Origin: DATHZQ01 sp963823505
Lineage (GTDB): Bacteria; Actinomycetota; Acidimicrobiia; Spongiisociales; UBA5794
Length of the DNA stretch: 64,000 bases
Assembly (NCBI GenBank): GCA_963823505.1
Contig: CAWGLY010000005.1
Coordinates: 1,922,001-1,986,000, forward strand
Reading direction: 5' to 3'
In this document: one piece after another, positions 44,073 through 52,901 of the stretch
How positions within the stretch are numbered: position 1 is the stretch's first letter
Layout of the letters: every line of letters starts with the position of its first letter
Notes under the pieces: model-generated
The model's database searches: none
Told to the model about the DNA's origin: nothing
Seen by the model: the letters and a program-made list of their open reading frames with translations, nothing else
Translations under genes and position numbers: made by a program

Positions 44073-45788
44073 TCAAGGCACCGACTCCAGCGCTCGCAGC
44101 AGGAACGAAGCGGACTGCGCGCGCGTCACCTGAGCATGGGGGCAGAACCGATCATTGTCTGGCGGATTGCAGCCCAGCGTCACCCGGTTCGACGCCAGGA
44201 CGTCGATGTTGGCGGCATGCACCGAGGACGCAATGTCGACGAAGACCGCCTCGTACCCGTCTGCGGCCGTCATCCCGAACGCCCTGACCAGCATCGTGGC
44301 CATCTCGCCCCGATTGATCGGCGCACTCGGGCAGTACCGATCGTTGGCGGGCGGGTTGCACCCTTTGGTGATCCCGGCGGCAGCCAGCGCATCGATGTTG
44401 GCGGCATGGACCGAGCCGCCGATGTCGACGAATCCCGAAGGATGATCTGCAGCAGGTAGGTCGAGCGCCCGGACCAGAACCGTTGCCGTCTCGGCGCGGC
44501 TCAGCGACCGTTTCGGACAGTAGTTGGTGCGGTACGGCGGGTTGCACCCTGTCGTGATGCCGAGCTCAGCGATACCGTCGATCGACGTCTCGTGTACCGA
44601 TCGGTCGTCGTCGAGGAACCGGCCCGAGTCGTCGCCGTGCAGCGCCAGGATCACTGCGCTCTTCTCTGCCGTCACCCCGGCCACGAGGACACGGCCGGAC
44701 GTGAAATCGGTCGTTGCCTCGATCTGGGTGAGCTGACCGCCGAGGTCGATGGTCGTGTCGCCAATCCGGGCTCCGGTTGCGTCAAACCGAGTCAGAGCGA
44801 CGCCGGCAGCGGCCGGGGCGACCAGCAGGATCTCGCCTGGCCTGGTGACCGCAAGTGCTCCCTCGAATGCATTCGGCACGTCCAAGGCAGAAAGGCGTGG
44901 AAATGCCGGATCAACCGAGCCGTCGGGGAGGAAGCGCATGAGGTCGAGCACATCGGTGTCTGGGAGCGGAGCGACTCCAACAAGACTCCGCGCCAGCGCT
45001 ACGACCGTCCGCCCATGAGCATCGTTCTGCGACCGCAAGAGCGCAGTGTTGCCCGACGCGAGATCGGTCGAAAAGCGTCCCATCTCGTGGAGATCCGCAT
45101 CCAGCGTCACAGCACCGATCGCCCAACCGCTCGCCGGATCGCGCAGCCCCAGGACGGCTGCGACGGTGCCGTCCGGCATCAGGTGTACGTTGTTGCCGAG
45201 CAACGTGAGAGCCGTGCCGTCCTCTGCGAGCCACGACGAGGGCTCGTCACCGTACGGCGTGCCGTCGGGCCGCATCCCCGAAACGGCGAACATCTCGATC
45301 TCGGAGCCGGTCTCGCCTGCGATTGCACCGCCGGCTCCATTTGCGACCATCGACGTCGGGATCATGAATGGCCCGCCCGTTTCCTTCTTCAATGTCAACT
45401 CACCGGATGCGTTGTACCGGAGAACCCGAGTCTCGAAGCTGTCGGATTTCAAGCCCGCCATCCATACGGCGCCGGTATACGTTGCTGCGAGACCCTGCAG
45501 CTGATCGAGCTCGATGCCGTCCGTTGCGTAGGCCTCAAAGCTGTGCCCGGAAGCGTCGAGACGGCCGAGCAGGATCGGGAAGGGATCGTCGACGCTGCCG
45601 GCAGCGACGAGCACACGTCCTCGGCCGTCTGCCGCCACCTTTGCGCCATACACAGCGCCAAGCTCTGCGACGTCGACCGCGCCTCCGTCACCGAACTCGG
45701 CGTCGACGTCGCCGGGGTCGGCCGCACCTGCGGCGGGAGCCATCCCTACCGTCAGGGCGAAAACACCAACCAGCACGAGGCCCCGCAT
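44073..45788 (-). CDS. Exported beta-propeller-like protein with three SLH-type repeats
   Basis: This 571-aa secreted protein has a signal peptide (RGLVLVGVFALTVGMAPAAGA). The middle consists of repeats of delta-60 type (FGDGGAVDV and later VLVAG strands). Three C-terminal modules of about 55 residues (about 395-570) each contain SVHxxxIDxLA, GITxGCNPP, YCP and a TRxxxAxxLxRAL helix. These are S-layer-homology-like cell-surface modules with an extra cysteine pair per repeat. The ATG has AAGGAGG 6 nt upstream. It probably sits on the cell surface, possibly bound to pyruvylated glycan made by the upstream operon. Confidence 0.8.
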   Translation of the reverse strand: MRGLVLVGVFALTVGMAPAAGAADPGDVDAEFGDGGAVDVAELGAVYGAKVAADGRGRVLVAAGSVDDPFPILLGRLDASGHSFEAYATDGIELDQLQGLAATYTGAVWMAGLKSDSFETRVLRYNASGELTLKKETGGPFMIPTSMVANGAGGAIAGETGSEIEMFAVSGMRPDGTPYGDEPSSWLAEDGTALTLLGNNVHLMPDGTVAAVLGLRDPASGWAIGAVTLDADLHEMGRFSTDLASGNTALLRSQNDAHGRTVVALARSLVGVAPLPDTDVLDLMRFLPDGSVDPAFPRLSALDVPNAFEGALAVTRPGEILLVAPAAAGVALTRFDATGARIGDTTIDLGGQLTQIEATTDFTSGRVLVAGVTAEKSAVILALHGDDSGRFLDDDRSVHETSIDGIAELGITTGCNPPYRTNYCPKRSLSRAETATVLVRALDLPAADHPSGFVDIGGSVHAANIDALAAAGITKGCNPPANDRYCPSAPINRGEMATMLVRAFGMTAADGYEAVFVDIASSVHAANIDVLASNRVTLGCNPPDNDRFCPHAQVTRAQSASFLLRALESVP

Positions 45789-45863
45789 GTCACGCCTCCT
45801 TGCGAGCCAAGGTCCTCACGCTAGGCGCGGAGGAGGGCCGTTACCAGGTCCAGAATGCCTCGA

Positions 45864-46967
45864 TCAGTCGACGAGCTCGAAGTCCGTCCCGCCGATGACG
45901 GTGCCGTTGACCTGCACCTCGACCCGATGCGTGCCGGGGCGGTGGGTGCGTGTCGTGACCTGCACAAAGCTCAGCTTGCGACTGAGCTCGACGACGGAGC
46001 GTGGCTCCAGGTCAAAGGTCTTCAGCTTGAACACCTTCGGCGCCGTCGATCCGTTCGCCTTTACGTAGTGAACGGCGTAATCGACCATCACCGGCTGCTC
46101 GCCATCAGAGGTGGACGCAAGGGCGAAGTGAAGTCGAGCGGAGCCGCCGATGGCAGCAACGTCCGGATCGACGCGGATGCTGCGCAGCTCGACGTCGGCG
46201 TCGGGGCGGAAGCCGAGCAAGGTCATCGCCTCCGGGTCGCCGCGCTTCAGCAGCGTGCGCAGTGCGTGCTTGCGCAGAGCAGGAAGGTACTCATCCGGGG
46301 TCTCCCCCCAGCAGCGCAGCACCTCGAGGACGACGTCGGGGTGGTCCTTGGCGATGTCGTTGAGGTGGTTCGCGACGCTCCGCCGGACGTTCTCATCGGG
46401 GTCCGACCGCAGCTCCTCGAGGATGGGGAGCGCGGGCCGCGGGTCCACCACGAGCGCCTGCAACCGCATCCCCCACGGCAGCCGGGGCCGCGATCCCTCG
46501 GTCGCCAGCCGCCGCACCGCCGGGTCGGGATCTCCCGCCCAGGCGAGCATCTGGGCGAGGGTGCGATCCTGATCACTTGCGATGAAGGGCCTGATGGCGA
46601 ACTCCGCCGACACCAGGGTCGTGAACCGCGCAAGGGCAGGCACGGATGCGTCCCAGTCGCCGGTCCCGAATTCCTCGACGAAGTCCGACAGCACCATCGC
46701 AGGGAACCCGATCCCGCCGGCGAACGGCACGGCATCGAGCAGCACGCCGAGCGCAGACCGGTAGTCGTCCGGCAACATGGAGCGGAGCACGATGGAGACG
46801 TGGCGCATCCGCTCCTTGAGCTCCAGGTCCTCCCATGTCGTGTCCAAGACGAGGTCGAGAAACCGGTCGACATCGAAGGTGGCGTCCGCCTGTGCGATCG
46901 CCACACCGAGTGCGCCGACGGAATCTCGGTTGAATAAGTTCTTGATGAGGAAGGGCTCGTCGCTCAT
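45864..46967 (-). CDS. HEAT-repeat protein, DNA alkylation repair (AlkD-like) type
   Basis: This 367-aa protein has helical repeats with RRLATEGSRPRLPWGMRL, LEELRSDPDENVRRSVANHL and ALRTLLKRGDPEAMTLLGF, a sequence pattern of the AlkD-like family (KLF.W.DP-type helices). The C-terminal 110 residues form a beta-rich domain (VDYAVHYVKANGS, RTHRPGTHRVEVQVNGT). Such proteins excise alkylated bases or bind DNA; the catalytic residues cannot be confirmed here. The ATG at 46967 is supported by TAGGGT at 6 nt; a GTG two codons upstream is also possible. Confidence 0.78.
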   Translation of the reverse strand: MSDEPFLIKNLFNRDSVGALGVAIAQADATFDVDRFLDLVLDTTWEDLELKERMRHVSIVLRSMLPDDYRSALGVLLDAVPFAGGIGFPAMVLSDFVEEFGTGDWDASVPALARFTTLVSAEFAIRPFIASDQDRTLAQMLAWAGDPDPAVRRLATEGSRPRLPWGMRLQALVVDPRPALPILEELRSDPDENVRRSVANHLNDIAKDHPDVVLEVLRCWGETPDEYLPALRKHALRTLLKRGDPEAMTLLGFRPDADVELRSIRVDPDVAAIGGSARLHFALASTSDGEQPVMVDYAVHYVKANGSTAPKVFKLKTFDLEPRSVVELSRKLSFVQVTTRTHRPGTHRVEVQVNGTVIGGTDFELVD

Positions 46968-47100
46968 GGCCACACCCTACGCAGAACCGCAGGGGTCGGG
47001 CCGCTTGCCACCCGCCGCAAACAGGGCTCCCGTCCCATGGTGGTGTGACCCGCGGGCCCTTACGCTGTCGTCACATCCACCACTACGGGGTAGGGAGATC

Positions 47101-47484
47101 ATGGGACTCCGTCAGTGTGGCCGGGGAGCCGCACTTGTCGCATTGTTGTTGTTGCTGGCCGCCGCCGGCCTGTTTGTCCTGCCATCGGTGCTGACGATCA
47201 ACAACATCACCAACGGCAGCCGGCGCGTGATCGTCGTGGCCGCCTTGGTGCTGAGCGCCGCCATGGTGATCGCCGCCTCCTGCCGGACGCGGACTCCGCC
47301 GAGTAGCGCCATCCGCCGAGCACCTCGCGAAAATCCGACGGGCATCGCGAAACAAAACCAGCGGCCCAGGTTGCCCGGAGCGGCACGGCGACCGGTAGAA
47401 AACGCTCTCTTCCCCGCTGACAACCAGTGGAATCACGCCTGCCCAGGGACCCCGTCGACCCGCGTACGAATACGCTTGACGTAG
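47101..47484 (+). CDS. Small membrane protein, uncertain
   Basis: A 127-aa frame with AGGGAG before the ATG encodes two hydrophobic helices (ALVALLLLLAAAGLFVLP and VIVVAALVLSAAMVIAAS) and a basic, disordered tail. The membrane part looks like a real small protein, but the tail runs into the nrdJ promoter and may be non-native. No family is recognised. Confidence 0.45.
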   Translation: MGLRQCGRGAALVALLLLLAAAGLFVLPSVLTINNITNGSRRVIVVAALVLSAAMVIAASCRTRTPPSSAIRRAPRENPTGIAKQNQRPRLPGAARRPVENALFPADNQWNHACPGTPSTRVRIRLT

Positions 47485-47505
47485 TTACGTTGGTGTAACT
47501 ACAAT
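47476..47505 (+). promoter_or_regulatory. Sigma70-type promoter of nrdJ with inverted repeat in the spacer
   Basis: TTGACG (47476-47481) and TACAAT (47500-47505) are separated by 18 bp. The spacer holds a perfect 8-bp inverted repeat, GTAGTTAC-N6-GTAACTAC (47481-47502), overlapping both boxes, which would place a dimeric regulator on the promoter. Confidence 0.7.
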
Positions 47506-47516
47506 CGACTCCCCTT

Positions 47517-47564
47517 GCCCAATATGTGGGGTTACCGAGACTTCTGTACCCCAACATGTTGTAG
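47517..47564 (+). promoter_or_regulatory. Tandem NrdR-like boxes upstream of nrdJ
   Basis: GCCCAATATGTGGGGT (47517-47532) and CCCCAACATGTTGTAG (47549-47564) each resemble the 16-bp NrdR consensus (ACAC-A/T-ATAT-type palindrome). Their centres are 32 bp apart, about three helical turns as for known NrdR pairs. They sit just downstream of the -10, a repressing position. Confidence 0.7.
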
Positions 47565-47577
47565 GTGTGGACATGTT

Positions 47578-47586
47578 TGTGGATAA
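47578..47586 (-). promoter_or_regulatory. Consensus DnaA box in the nrdJ leader
   Basis: TGTGGATAA is the exact complement of the DnaA box TTATCCACA; GTGTGGACA lies 12 bp upstream. It may link nrdJ expression to replication initiation. Confidence 0.5.
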
Positions 47587-47643
47587 GTGAGCGTTCGTTG
47601 GCCAGATGGAGCGAGCGCACGAGGACCTGGGAGGGACCCCCCG

Positions 47644-50600
47644 ATGACCGATGGGTTGCGCATCGAACGACGCTTCACGACCGAAGGCCAAGACCCCTAC
47701 GAGAGCGTCGAATGGTCTCGCCGCGACAGCCGGATCACCAATCCCGATGGGTCGATCGTCTTCGAGATGAAGGATGCCGAGATCCCCGACCAGTGGTCAC
47801 AGGTGGCCGCCGACATCATGGTCTCGAAGTACTTCCGCAAGGCCGGGGTGCCCCAGGTGGACGAAGCAGGGAATCCGATCCTCGACGACCACGGCAACTC
47901 GGTGCTCGGTCCCGAGCGCTCTGCACGGCAGGTCATCAAGCGGCTCAGCTCGACGTGGCGCTGGTGGGGTGAGACCAACGGCTACTTCGCATCGACCGGT
48001 GATGCGCAGACCTTCGAAGATGAGATTGCCTACATGCTGCTGCACCAGATGGCGGCGCCCAACTCGCCGCAGTGGTTCAACACGGGTCTCCATCACGAGT
48101 ACGGGATCACCGGCCCGGCCCAGGGCTTCTGGTTCGTCGACCCGAAGACCGACGAGGTGGTGGCCTCCCCCGACTCCTACAGCCGGCCCGCCCCTCACGC
48201 CTGCTTCATCCAGGCCGTCAAGGACGACCTCGTCAACGAGGGCGGCATCATGGATCTCTGGGTCAGGGAGGCTCGGCTGTTCAAGTTCGGCTCGGGGACG
48301 GGCTCGAATTTCAGCCATCTCCGCGCCGAGGGTGAGCCGCTCTCGGGTGGTGGCAAGTCGTCCGGTTTGATGAGTTTCCTCAAGGTGGGCGATAGGGCCG
48401 CAGGAGCGATCAAGTCGGGCGGCACCACCCGCCGCGCCGCCAAGATGGTCATCCTCGACATCGACCATCCCGACGTGGAGACCTTCATCAACTGGAAGGC
48501 GAAGGAGGAGGACAAGGTCAGGGCGCTGGTGGCCCACGGCTACGACCCCGACTTCAACGGCGAGGCCTACGCGACGGTGTCCGGGCAGAACTCGAACAAC
48601 TCGGTGCGGCTCTCCAACGAATTCGTGCAGGCGGTGCTCGAGGATGCGGACTGGCATCTCACCACCCGCACAGACGGTTCCGTCATGAAGACCGTGAAGG
48701 CCCGCAACCTGTGGCGGCAGATCGCCGATGCGGCATGGCAGTGCGCCGATCCCGGGGTGCAGTTCCACACCACCATCAACGAGTGGCACACCTCCCCCGC
48801 CGGCGGAGAGATCCGCGCCAGCAACCCTTGTTTCACGGGTGACACTCGAGTGGCGACCGACAAGGGCTTGATCCGGTTCGATGAGCTGATCAAGCGCACG
48901 GCATCCGGGGACACCTTCGACGTCTACAGCCACGACGCAACACACGAGGAACTACCCAGCGAGGCCCTGCGGCTGAGCACGCCGAGCCAGGTGATGATCA
49001 CCGGCACAAATGAGATCACCAAGCTCACCTTCTCCGACGGACGCCAGATCCGTTGCACGCCCAACCACCGCTTCTTCACCCACAACCGCGGATACGTCCG
49101 GGCCGACGAGCTGACCCCGGACGATCGTGTGCGCCTGCTCGATCGCGACATCGACTTCGGTATGGCCTCGTGGGCGCTCCCGGTCTCGACATCCGCAAGC
49201 GACTACCAGCGGTGGTCGTCGCGGAAGAATGCGGTTCGCCTGCCCGAGAAGTGGACCGAAGCACTCGCCCATTACCTGGGGTGGCTGATCGGCGACGGTT
49301 CCCTGACCGATGCTGCCGCGGTCACGATCTACGGCACCGAAGAGGAGCAGCACACCACGATGCTCATGCATCAGCAGCTGCTCAGAGAGATGAACGGGGG
49401 TGTCGCTCCCAAGCCGGCGGTGATGGCGAATGGGACCTATCAGCTCCGGGCTACCCGGGGTGCCATCCGCGGCTTCTTCGAGGCGCTTGGCGTCTCCGAT
49501 TCGAAAGCACCGGACAAGCGCGTACCGTGGTCGATCTTCGAGGCACCGAAGCCCATCGTCGCCGCATTCCTTCGCGGTCTCTACGACGCCGACGGCTGTG
49601 TCAACTACGGCGAAACGACGCGCTACGTGGGGCTTGCCAGCGCTTCTGCGGCCCTTCTCCGCGATGTCCAGCAACTGCTCGACACCTTCGGCATCCACGG
49701 CTCGATCTACGGTGGGTACCCGTCCACCAAACGCTCCTTCGAGTACACGACGGTCGGCGGTGAGCACCGCACCTACCACAGCCACCCGATCTTCGATCTG
49801 AGGGTCATGGGCCGCGCTGTGGAGGCGTTCGGCCGTTCCGTCCACTTCGACCTCACCTACAAGGGTGACATCCTCGACCAGATGCTGCGGGAGACCACCC
49901 GCTACAAGACGCGGGACTGGGTGAAGCTCACCGAGCGGGCCGAGGATGGGTTCGAGACCACATACAACCTCACCGAGCCGCGCAACCATTCGTACATCTC
50001 AAATGGGCTGCTGGTGAGCAACTGTAGTGAATACATGTTTTTGGACAACACGGCATGCAACCTGGCCAGCCTCAACCTCGTGCAGTTCGAGAAGGAAGAC
50101 GGGTGGTTCGACCTCGACGCGTACGCCCATGCGGTGCGGCTGTGGACCGTCGTGCTGGAGATCTCGGTGACGATGGCGCACTTCCCGTCGAAGGAGATCG
50201 CCAGGGGCAGCTTCGACTACCGCACGCTCGGCCTCGGCTACGCCAACCTCGGCTCGTTGCTGATGCGCTCCGGTATCGCCTACGACTCCGACAAGGGCAG
50301 GGCCATCGCCGGTGCGCTCACGGCCATCCTCACCGGATACGCCTACGCGGCATCGGCAGAGATGGCTGCGGTGGTCGGTCCGTTTGCGAAGTTCGCCGAC
50401 AACCGCGACGCCATGTTGCGGGTGATGCGCAACCATCGCAAGGCGGCGTACGGCGTCGAGCAATCGATGTACGACGGCGTGTCGCATCACGTCATGGGCA
50501 TCGATCAGCAGCTCTGCCCTGCGGACATGCTGGCCGAAGCGCACGAGGCGTGGGACACCGCGGTGCACCTCGGCGAGCAGCACGGCTACCGCAACGCCCA

Positions 50601-52281
50601 GGCGACGGTGTTGGCGCCTACGGGCACCATCGGGCTGTTGATGGACTGCGACACGACCGGGGTCGAGCCGGACTTCGCCCTGGTGAAGTTCAAGAAGCTG
50701 GCGGGCGGCGGCTACTTCAAGATCGCCAACCAGTCGATCGCTCCTGCGTTGCAGCGGCTGGGCTACGACAAGCACCAGGTGCAGCAGATGCTCGACTACG
50801 TGGTCGGCACCATGAGCCTGCACAGGGCGCCGCACGTCAACACGGCGACGCTCATCGCCAAGGGCTTCACCGCAGACGACGTCGACAAGATCGAGGATCT
50901 GCTGCCCGGTGTGTTCGAGCTCGGCTTTGCCTTCAACCAGTGGACGCTTGGCGAGGCGACGATGGAGCGGCTCGGGTTCGCCCCTGAGCAGTACACCGAT
51001 CCCAAGTTCAACATGCTGAAGGCGCTCGGGTTCTCCGATGCCGACATCCGGGAGGCCAACGACTACATCTGCGGCCGGCAGACCATCGAGGGCGCCCCGC
51101 ACTTGAAGGACGAGCACTTGTCGGTGTTCGACACCGCCAACAAGAACGGCAAGTACGGCAAGCGGTTCATCTACCACACGGGTCACATCAAGATGATGGG
51201 TGCCGCCCAGCCGTTCATCTCGGGGGCGATCTCAAAGACAATCAACATGCCCAACGAGGTGACGATCGAGGACATCGAGGAGAGCTACCACATGTCGTGG
51301 GAGCTGGGTCTCAAGGCGATGGCGCTGTATCGCGATGGTTCGAAGGCCAGCCAGCCGCTGTCGGCCACGTCGGACGACGGTGTGTCCGAGGAGGAGTCCG
51401 AGGGGCTCGAGGAGGCGCTGGCCGAGGAGCGGGAGCTGGTGACGACGGGTCACACCACGATCCATGCCGGCATGTTCCAGCCCGGCATCTCGCCGGCGGA
51501 GGCCTACCACGACCTGCCCCGGCCCCGATTCCTGCTGCCGGCGCGGCGTGGTGGGTACACCCAGGAGGCGAGGGTGGGCGGCCACAAGCTGTTCATGCGC
51601 ACCGGTGAGTACGAGGACGGCACGCTCGGTGAGCTGTTCCTGGACCTGGCCAAGGAAGGGGCGACGCTGCGCGGGATCCTGTCCTGCTTCGCCATCGCCG
51701 TGTCCAAGGGCCTCCAGTACGGCGTTCCTTTGGAGGAGTTCGTCGACACTTTCACCTTCCAGACGTTCGAGCCTCGCGGAATGGTCGAGGGGCACCCGAA
51801 CATCAAGATGGCCAACTCCATCGTGGACTACGTCTTCAGGGCGCTTGGTGTCGAGTACTTGAAGCGGGACGAGCTGGCCCAGGTGCCGCCGGACCGTACG
51901 ATGGAGCTGCCGGAGCCCCCGAAGGGTGTGGCGTTGGACGCGGGCGTGCAGCTCGACCTCGAGGAAGCCGCCAAGGAGCGCGACATCGAAGCCCAGGTGG
52001 CCGCCGCGGAGTTCGTGGATACGGACGAGGCCGCGATGCCGGTGACGCAGGGCACGTATGTGTCTGGTGGCAACGGGGGCGTTCAGCTTGGCGCGGCGAC
52101 GGAGGGGGCCGCGGTTGCGACGGCGGTCATGACATCGGACATCCAGACGGCGGCCGTCCAAGCGGTGCTGGCGGACAAGATGGGCGATGCCCCCCTGTGC
52201 GACACCTGCGGCCACATCACTGTGCGCAACGGGAGCTGCTACCGCTGCCTCAACTGCGGAGACTCGAAGGGTTGTAGCTGA
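47644..52281 (+). CDS. nrdJ: Adenosylcobalamin-dependent (class II) ribonucleotide reductase with intein
   Basis: This 1545-aa precursor splices to about 1147 aa. It reduces ribonucleotides to deoxyribonucleotides using a B12-generated thiyl radical. Seen: SPQWFNTGLHHEYGI, FKFGSGTGSNFSHLR, the NP-[intein]-CSEY active-site motif, LAPTGTIGLLMDCDTTGVEP, and a cysteine-rich C-terminus (LCDTCGHITVRNGSCYRC), the redox/zinc tail. I choose ATG 47644 because GGGAGGG lies about 8 nt upstream; the frame runs back to 47587 without similarity. Expression is likely NrdR-repressed (see boxes). No B12 riboswitch is apparent in the short leader. No second RNR class occurs here. Confidence 0.95.
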   Translation: MTDGLRIERRFTTEGQDPYESVEWSRRDSRITNPDGSIVFEMKDAEIPDQWSQVAADIMVSKYFRKAGVPQVDEAGNPILDDHGNSVLGPERSARQVIKRLSSTWRWWGETNGYFASTGDAQTFEDEIAYMLLHQMAAPNSPQWFNTGLHHEYGITGPAQGFWFVDPKTDEVVASPDSYSRPAPHACFIQAVKDDLVNEGGIMDLWVREARLFKFGSGTGSNFSHLRAEGEPLSGGGKSSGLMSFLKVGDRAAGAIKSGGTTRRAAKMVILDIDHPDVETFINWKAKEEDKVRALVAHGYDPDFNGEAYATVSGQNSNNSVRLSNEFVQAVLEDADWHLTTRTDGSVMKTVKARNLWRQIADAAWQCADPGVQFHTTINEWHTSPAGGEIRASNPCFTGDTRVATDKGLIRFDELIKRTASGDTFDVYSHDATHEELPSEALRLSTPSQVMITGTNEITKLTFSDGRQIRCTPNHRFFTHNRGYVRADELTPDDRVRLLDRDIDFGMASWALPVSTSASDYQRWSSRKNAVRLPEKWTEALAHYLGWLIGDGSLTDAAAVTIYGTEEEQHTTMLMHQQLLREMNGGVAPKPAVMANGTYQLRATRGAIRGFFEALGVSDSKAPDKRVPWSIFEAPKPIVAAFLRGLYDADGCVNYGETTRYVGLASASAALLRDVQQLLDTFGIHGSIYGGYPSTKRSFEYTTVGGEHRTYHSHPIFDLRVMGRAVEAFGRSVHFDLTYKGDILDQMLRETTRYKTRDWVKLTERAEDGFETTYNLTEPRNHSYISNGLLVSNCSEYMFLDNTACNLASLNLVQFEKEDGWFDLDAYAHAVRLWTVVLEISVTMAHFPSKEIARGSFDYRTLGLGYANLGSLLMRSGIAYDSDKGRAIAGALTAILTGYAYAASAEMAAVVGPFAKFADNRDAMLRVMRNHRKAAYGVEQSMYDGVSHHVMGIDQQLCPADMLAEAHEAWDTAVHLGEQHGYRNAQATVLAPTGTIGLLMDCDTTGVEPDFALVKFKKLAGGGYFKIANQSIAPALQRLGYDKHQVQQMLDYVVGTMSLHRAPHVNTATLIAKGFTADDVDKIEDLLPGVFELGFAFNQWTLGEATMERLGFAPEQYTDPKFNMLKALGFSDADIREANDYICGRQTIEGAPHLKDEHLSVFDTANKNGKYGKRFIYHTGHIKMMGAAQPFISGAISKTINMPNEVTIEDIEESYHMSWELGLKAMALYRDGSKASQPLSATSDDGVSEEESEGLEEALAEERELVTTGHTTIHAGMFQPGISPAEAYHDLPRPRFLLPARRGGYTQEARVGGHKLFMRTGEYEDGTLGELFLDLAKEGATLRGILSCFAIAVSKGLQYGVPLEEFVDTFTFQTFEPRGMVEGHPNIKMANSIVDYVFRALGVEYLKRDELAQVPPDRTMELPEPPKGVALDAGVQLDLEEAAKERDIEAQVAAAEFVDTDEAAMPVTQGTYVSGGNGGVQLGAATEGAAVATAVMTSDIQTAAVQAVLADKMGDAPLCDTCGHITVRNGSCYRCLNCGDSKGCS
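48829..50022 (+). mobile_element. LAGLIDADG intein in NrdJ (398 aa)
   Basis: Residues 396-793 of the precursor. It starts with Cys in CFTGDTRVATDKG (block A); block B is NHRFFTHNRGY. LGWLIGDGSL (intein residue about 151) and LRGLYDADGCV (about 248) are the two LAGLIDADG endonuclease motifs. The C-terminal block is YISNGLLVSN, followed by the +1 extein Cys. The penultimate residue is Ser rather than the usual His. The insertion is between NP and the Cys of NPCSEY, the radical-forming active-site cysteine, so the enzyme is inactive until splicing. Confidence 0.95.
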
Positions 52282-52661
52282 GGCACTGACTGCTGCCAAA
52301 GGGGTCCGAGATTGAGCTCGCTGTGCTCGCACGAGTCATATCAGCGTATGCCTTTGAACAACGCGGGGAGTTGCCGGTAGACGTCCGAAAGGGCGATGAC
52401 GAGCCGATGCCGTTCGATCGGCTCCCGACGTTCGATGATGAGTTGGTCGTCGGGCCCGAAGTTGTTCGTGCTGAGGCCCCAAGCCAAGTGGAGAACGTCG
52501 AACTGGCGTACCGGGAAGACCGGCCAGCCGGCGGATCAGCAGCCATGCCTTCGGAGCCCGTCGCCGATGCCGTCAAGAAGAACCGTCGACACGGGGAGCG
52601 GCTCGATCATGACGAACCTGCGTCTGCTAGCATTGCATGCATCGCTAGCAACAAGGCCAAC
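52282..52661. other. Gap before the first toxin-antitoxin cassette
   Basis: About 380 bp lack a convincing gene. On the minus strand about 60 codons ending near 52340 (VFPVRQFDVLHLAWGL, then ALSDVYRQLPALFKGIR) read like the C-terminal fragment of an unknown protein without a start codon. The right part holds the operator-like inverted repeat at 52625-52650. Confidence 0.4.
52625..52650. promoter_or_regulatory. Probable operator of the first antitoxin gene
   Basis: TGCTAGC (52625-52631) and GCTAGCA (52644-52650) form an inverted repeat 11 bp before the antitoxin ATG, as expected for FitA/VapB autoregulation. The second cassette keeps the left half (TGCTAGCATTG at 57442) but has a changed right half (GCATCGCTGTCG). 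Confidence 0.5.
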
Positions 52662-52901
52662 ATGGCGACGCTGACCATCAGAGATTTCGATGATGAGCTC
52701 CGGGATCGGCTGCGGCAGCGGGCTGCGGCGAGCGGGCGCTCGATGGAGGCCGAGACCCGTGAGATCCTGCGTTCGGTTCTGACACGGACACCGACGGAGC
52801 GCCTTGGAACCGCAATCGCCAACCGGTTCGCCGAGCTCGATGCCGAGGAGTTGCCGGTGCCGGATCGCAACGATCAGGCGGTCCCCGCCGACTTGGGCTG
52901 A
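52662..52901 (+). CDS. FitA/VapB-type antitoxin, copy 1
   Basis: This 79-aa ribbon-helix-helix antitoxin begins MATLTIRDFDDELRDRLRQ with helix AAASGRSMEAETREIL. It binds the PIN toxin through its C-terminal tail (NRFAELDAEELPVPDR) and represses its own operon. Its last base overlaps the toxin start (stop TGA, start ATG). Copy 2 at 57479 is identical in protein except that it begins with GTG. Confidence 0.88.
   Translation: MATLTIRDFDDELRDRLRQRAAASGRSMEAETREILRSVLTRTPTERLGTAIANRFAELDAEELPVPDRNDQAVPADLG

Noticed and set aside
47506..47643. Cobalamin riboswitch ahead of nrdJ
   Set aside because: The leader is about 130 nt, holds protein-binding sites, and no B12-box-like sequence was found.
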